From contig CAYZTN010000051.1 in the NCBI GenBank assembly GCA_964481385.1, positions 1 to 9,077 on the forward strand: 9,077 nt of DNA, read 5' to 3'. The position numbers and the translations under genes were made by a program. This document shows positions 7,101 through 9,077 of this stretch, one piece after another. Under the pieces are notes generated by a model that did not search any database, was not told where the DNA came from, and saw only the letters and a list, made by a program, of their open reading frames with translations. Source of the stretch: UMGS1649 sp964481385. GTDB lineage: Bacteria > Bacillota > Clostridia > TANB77 > CAG-465. The first letter of the stretch is position 1; each line of letters starts with the position of its first letter.

Positions 7101-7587
7101 TATATTCTAAAGCTACCTTTTTTGCACCTTCTAAATCATTTTCAAGTATTTTTCTAGACACAGCTCCTGCTAAACATCCGCTTAGTGCAATTATACCGTC
7201 TGAATATTCACGAAGTAAGTCTAAGTCAACTCTAGGCTTGTAATAAAAGCCATCAACATAGGCAGATGACACAATTTTTACAAGATTTTTGTAGCCATCA
7301 TTATTCATAGCAAGTAATATTAAGTGATTTGGCTCTGCGTCTACTCTGCCTTCCTTTTCAAATCTTGAACGTGGTGCAACATACACTTCACAGCCAATAA
7401 TAGACTTAATTCCTTGCTTTTTGCACTCTTTATATAGCTCAATAGCTCCAAACATATTGCCATGGTCAGTAATGGCTACTGCGTCCATGCCAAGTTCTTT
7501 TACTTTTGCTACTAATTCTTTTATTTTATTTGCACCGTCAAGTAAACTATATTCCGTGTGCATGTGTAGATGTACAAATTCTCCCAT
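4108..7587 (-). CDS. dnaE: DNA polymerase III alpha subunit (DnaE), with PHP domain
   Basis: A full-length 1159-residue C-family DNA polymerase, the catalytic subunit of chromosome replication in the cytoplasm. The N-terminal PHP domain (about 1-210) keeps all nine expected metal ligands: H8, H10, D17, H42, E67, H88, C138, D205 and H207. The palm follows with GPGRGSGAGS (355-364), the catalytic pair D399/D401 in PDFDIDF and the third aspartate D549 in KMDFLGLRT. The fingers contain SGIFQMES and LYRPGPM (about 595-632). A helix-hairpin-helix lies at about 815-835 (IKNIGEGAIESI), then a beta-clamp motif QINLF (903-907), an OB fold (about 985-1075) and a C-terminal domain to 1159. AAGGAG precedes the ATG by 7 nt. 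Firmicutes usually also have PolC as the main replicase, which would make this the DnaE that extends primers on the lagging strand; PolC is not in the window. A terminator upstream suggests its own promoter in 7588-7633, but none is clear there. No frameshift or missing catalytic residue is seen. Confidence 0.98.
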   Translation of the reverse strand: MGEFVHLHMHTEYSLLDGANKIKELVAKVKELGMDAVAITDHGNMFGAIELYKECKKQGIKSIIGCEVYVAPRSRFEKEGRVDAEPNHLILLAMNNDGYKNLVKIVSSAYVDGFYYKPRVDLDLLREYSDGIIALSGCLAGAVSRKILENDLEGAKKVALEYSEIFKGRYYLEMQDNKYKEQMLVNQHLIMISRELGLPLVATNDCHYLTEDDYFFHEVLLCIQTKKKLSDEDRMRFETNEFYVKSPEKMKESFKNFPEAIENTVKIANMCNVEFEFGNYQLPEFKIEGNPSHFEYFKNICYEAVPKRYPEEKHAEVIKRLDYELEVIDKMGFIDYFLIVSDFIRYAKSVGIPVGPGRGSGAGSIAAYLSEITDIDPLEFGLIFERFLNPERVSMPDFDIDFCYERRQEVIDYVGRRYGADHVAQIITFGTMKARAAVRDVARVLDTPYQKADEIAKMIPHEMGMNLTKALEINSELKAVYDTDADARKIIEISLKLEGLPRHASTHAAGVVITRLPVSDYVPLYLNQEQISTQYTMTTLEELGLLKMDFLGLRTLTVIADTKKLVKRIHGIDVDFGKKYDDEAVYRLLAEGKTSGIFQMESGGFRQVLMELKPTCIADIAVMLALYRPGPMDQIPRYIKGKNNPDEVEYTHPSLIPILKETNGCMIYQEQVMQIFRELAGYSLGRADIVRRAMGKKKLDVMNAERKVFVEGAALRGVDETSANKIFDEMAEFAKYAFNKSHAAAYAVVSYETAYLKAHYPAEFMAANMNSFLGNLDKVPEYIEECKALGIKVLRPDINESYARFAVINKNIRFALASIKNIGEGAIESIVADRKINGKYTSLVDFLKRISSEKVNKKCVESLIKAGAFDELEPNFTRYEMLENFEAIMDSISNEKRNNMVNQINLFNIGSEETKHADLAIRKNGRGISAKEMLDMEKEMMGLYVSGNPLDDFARQIGTLSTVTSKELNESVATLNSSDAEDLVNEVVTVSYDNKQVVMAGMITGIKKIFTKSNRQMCFGEFTDLHGSIELIAFPNIYERYTDILKEDKIVCIEGKISIKEGEKPKIIIEKTKELENDNKEKVSKVYIKLQNIEENEEIAELNKVLESVKENLGDIPVYIYFEKTGHVNKLARKWWVEANDELKQKLCMVYGVDNVKFI

Positions 7588-7633
7588 AAAGCTCTCCTTG
7601 TATTTTATTTATATACTTTAGTGTTTTGTCATT

Positions 7634-7668
7634 TTATAAAAAATACAGAAGAGTTATTCTTCTGTATT
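7634..7668 (-). terminator. Intrinsic terminator between the 384-aa gene and dnaE
   Basis: On the minus strand a perfect 11-bp stem (AATACAGAAGA, 7668-7658, with TCTTCTGTATT, 7652-7642) and a 5-nt loop are followed by TTTTTTAT (the last two arm bases plus tail). The hairpin starts inside the stop codon of the 384-aa gene. It ends about 46 nt before the dnaE start, so dnaE depends on read-through or on its own promoter. Confidence 0.85.
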
Positions 7669-8821
7669 ATACATTTTCAGTTTCAGTCATTTCTGTTGGT
7701 TGACCAACAAGTTCATAAACTTCTTCTATTATTTCTACCGGTCTTGGTGGCTCAACATCTTTTTGTGCTTGTTCTTCTTCCAAAGCTTTTTTCTCAGCAG
7801 TAATACGTTCTAACTCCATTGAAATAACATCTCTAGCCTCAGCATTTTCTGTTGTTTCTATTGCATGAGCAAGCATGAATTCATATATTCCTTCATCTTC
7901 GTGTAGTTGTCTTGAATACTCTAAATACTCATCTTCCACCTTAATTGTTCTATGAACATCATTTACCATTGTTTTAATTCTTTGGTCATATATGTCTTTA
8001 TAGAAATTAACGTAATCTTGAAGATTTATACTTTTTCTAACAAGAGAATCATCATATACAGATTGAATTTTCACAAACACCTTGTCTATAATCTTAAAAT
8101 ATCTATATGCATTTTTACATACATCAATTATCAAATTATATTCATAATGAAGTCTATCTATATCCGAATCCAAACCATTCAATGTTGCCTCAATTACGAG
8201 TTCAATTATTTCCTTTTCGTCACTTGGAAGCTTAGAAATATCGTAATTATCATTGATGTAATTCACATAGCTCTTCAAATCCTCAAACATTTCGGTATAA
8301 TTTTCTTCTGTGTATGTTTCGTCGTGGATTTTATTATCTATACTTTCAGCACATCTAATTATTTGATTGTACTTTTGGCTCTTTCCTTCGTCCTTTATAT
8401 CTTGATTTACGTTTTGAATTACAGAAGATATTATAAACAACATATATTTTATATCTTCTTTATTTCTAAATTTAACTCTTGTTACTCTGTCATATTCCAT
8501 CTCTAAAAATTCTTTTTGAAGCTTTAGCCTTTCAGTTTTATCAGTTGAATTTATATTTTCCTTAATATGGTCTGAGTATGATACTTTCAGTTCATACATA
8601 TTTCTTTGCATTATATCATATTGATATTTAACATATACAATCTCTCTTAATATATTCTCTTGATAAATTCTTTGATCGTCGCGTTCAGTATTTTTTATTA
8701 CAATCAAATGCTCATCTATTGCTCTATTCATCTTGTTTATATTTACCATTATTACTACGTTTTGAATTATTTTATCCAGTATATTAACTTTTTTAGCTCC
8801 ACTTACAACTATATCAGACAA
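7667..8821 (-). CDS. Hypothetical helix-rich protein, 384 aa, TTG start
   Basis: I do not recognise this protein. It is 384 residues, highly charged and almost entirely helical by composition, with heptad-like stretches at about 30-145 (KMNRAIDEHLIVIKNTE, ERLKLQKEFLEMEYDRV) and 290-350 (RQLHEDEGIYEFMLAHAIE, ELERITAEKKALEEEQ). The tail from about 352 is acidic and proline-containing (DVEPPRPVEIIEEVYEL). No signal peptide or membrane helix is evident, so it is likely cytoplasmic. The start is TTG at 8821: AAGGAGG lies 7 nt upstream, and the only nearby upstream ATG runs at once into TAG. It has a good promoter (8867-8894) and a terminator at its stop codon, so it is a single-gene unit. It lies next to dnaE on the same strand, but the terminator argues against a shared operon, and no link to replication can be claimed. 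A cytoskeletal, scaffold or phage-derived role would be guesswork. Confidence 0.82.
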   Translation of the reverse strand: MSDIVVSGAKKVNILDKIIQNVVIMVNINKMNRAIDEHLIVIKNTERDDQRIYQENILREIVYVKYQYDIMQRNMYELKVSYSDHIKENINSTDKTERLKLQKEFLEMEYDRVTRVKFRNKEDIKYMLFIISSVIQNVNQDIKDEGKSQKYNQIIRCAESIDNKIHDETYTEENYTEMFEDLKSYVNYINDNYDISKLPSDEKEIIELVIEATLNGLDSDIDRLHYEYNLIIDVCKNAYRYFKIIDKVFVKIQSVYDDSLVRKSINLQDYVNFYKDIYDQRIKTMVNDVHRTIKVEDEYLEYSRQLHEDEGIYEFMLAHAIETTENAEARDVISMELERITAEKKALEEEQAQKDVEPPRPVEIIEEVYELVGQPTEMTETENV

Positions 8822-8828
8822 AAGAATC

Positions 8829-8835
8829 CCTCCTT
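8829..8835 (-). promoter_or_regulatory. Shine-Dalgarno site fixing a TTG start
   Basis: Minus-strand AAGGAGG, a near-complete match to the 16S rRNA tail, sits 7 nt before TTG at 8821-8819. No ATG or GTG start in this frame is better placed. Confidence 0.85.
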
Positions 8836-8866
8836 GCTACATTTTAGTAATTGATTTCACATTCAT

Positions 8867-8894
8867 ATTATACCTCATTTTAAATAATTTTCAA
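8867..8894 (-). promoter_or_regulatory. Predicted sigma-A promoter of the 384-aa gene
   Basis: Minus strand TTGAAA (8894-8889), 16-nt spacer, TATAAT (8872-8867). The predicted start near 8860 gives a leader of about 39 nt with a strong Shine-Dalgarno site. Confidence 0.75.
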
Positions 8895-8970
8895 GTAGTT
8901 TATCTCTTTTTTTAAATTTGTCTTTTCTATTCCTTAATGCACATAACATATTTTCCTACCTATAATGAGT

Positions 8971-9013
8971 AAAATAAAGCTTTCCTAACGAAATTACTCT
9001 TTCGTCAAGAAAG
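8971..9013 (-). terminator. Terminator of the right-edge pilin-like gene
   Basis: On the minus strand CTTTCTTGACGAAA (9013-9000) pairs with TTTCGTTAGGAAAG (8993-8980) over 14 bp with two G-U pairs and a 6-nt loop, followed by CTTTATTTT. It begins 20 nt after the stop codon at 9034-9036. Confidence 0.8.
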
Positions 9014-9033
9014 TTTCGATAGTTTTTTTAACT

Positions 9034-9077
9034 TTAATCTAATTTTAAGTATAAAGCTACTCTAAATCCGCGATAAT
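9034..9077 (-). CDS. Partial gene: C-terminus of a second pilin-like/FGE-fold protein
   Basis: Only the last 14 codons are inside the window; the gene continues to the right. They read (x)YRGFRVALYLKLD followed by TAA. The nine residues GFRVALYLK are the same as the C-terminus of the protein at 681-1802, and GFR-VA is the typical last strand of the FGE-sulfatase/C-type-lectin fold. This copy has two extra residues (LD). The DNA of the two copies differs at several third codon positions (for example GGATTTAGA against GGTTTCCGA), so they are diverged paralogues and not a recent duplication. A terminator follows at 8971-9013. The short overlap limits certainty, but the identity in frame and position is hard to explain by chance. 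Confidence 0.75.
   Translation of the reverse strand, partial: YRGFRVALYLKLD

Noticed and set aside
7952..8506. 184-codon plus-strand open frame rich in Ile, Tyr and Phe
   Set aside because: It is the antisense reading of the 384-aa gene, whose AT-rich Lys/Glu/Asp codons read as Phe/Ile/Tyr on the other strand; no promoter or ribosome binding site.
8875..8949. 24-codon basic open frame (minus strand) in the gap before the 384-aa gene
   Set aside because: Very short, with poor Shine-Dalgarno spacing, and it overlaps the promoter of the 384-aa gene; no support beyond being open.

Overview
The window is AT-rich DNA with strong Shine-Dalgarno sites (AGGAGG type), sigma-A-like promoters close to consensus, a TTG start and standard stop codons. 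It carries a clostridial-style DnaE and pilin-like proteins with an N-terminus of the ISLIVLVITIIV type. Together these point to a low-GC Gram-positive bacterium, probably an uncultured or gut-type member of the Clostridia. The species cannot be told from the sequence.

Left part (1-2580, all leftward): an unrecognised 143-residue protein with its own promoter and a perfect 20-bp palindrome in its leader; a pilin-like protein whose C-terminal domain has the formylglycine-generating-enzyme/C-type-lectin fold; and a two-helix membrane protein of the DUF3592 type. Middle (2581-3702): a compact divergent promoter region with two near-consensus promoters back to back. The leftward one drives the DUF3592 gene. 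The rightward one drives a membrane-anchored extracellular protein (DUF4352-like) followed by a 60-residue small protein. Most of these proteins look like cell-envelope or surface proteins.

From 3703 to 4107, between two convergent transcription units, lies an unannotated relic: the 3' end of a group II intron on the minus strand. It consists of the last ~65 codons of a maturase/reverse transcriptase broken by amber stops, then a well-formed domain V with a CGC triad, then a long hairpin in the place of domain VI. The 5' part of the intron is gone.

Right part (4108-9077, all leftward): dnaE, the replicative DNA polymerase III alpha subunit; upstream of it an unrecognised 384-residue, helix-rich protein with a TTG start, its own promoter and a strong terminator; and at the right edge the last 14 codons of a second gene whose C-terminus (GFRVALYLK) matches that of the pilin-like protein at 681-1802. 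The window is therefore a housekeeping gene (dnaE) flanked by accessory envelope genes, with two members of one surface-protein family about 7 kb apart. No tRNA, rRNA, CRISPR array, intact transposase or intact reverse transcriptase was seen.
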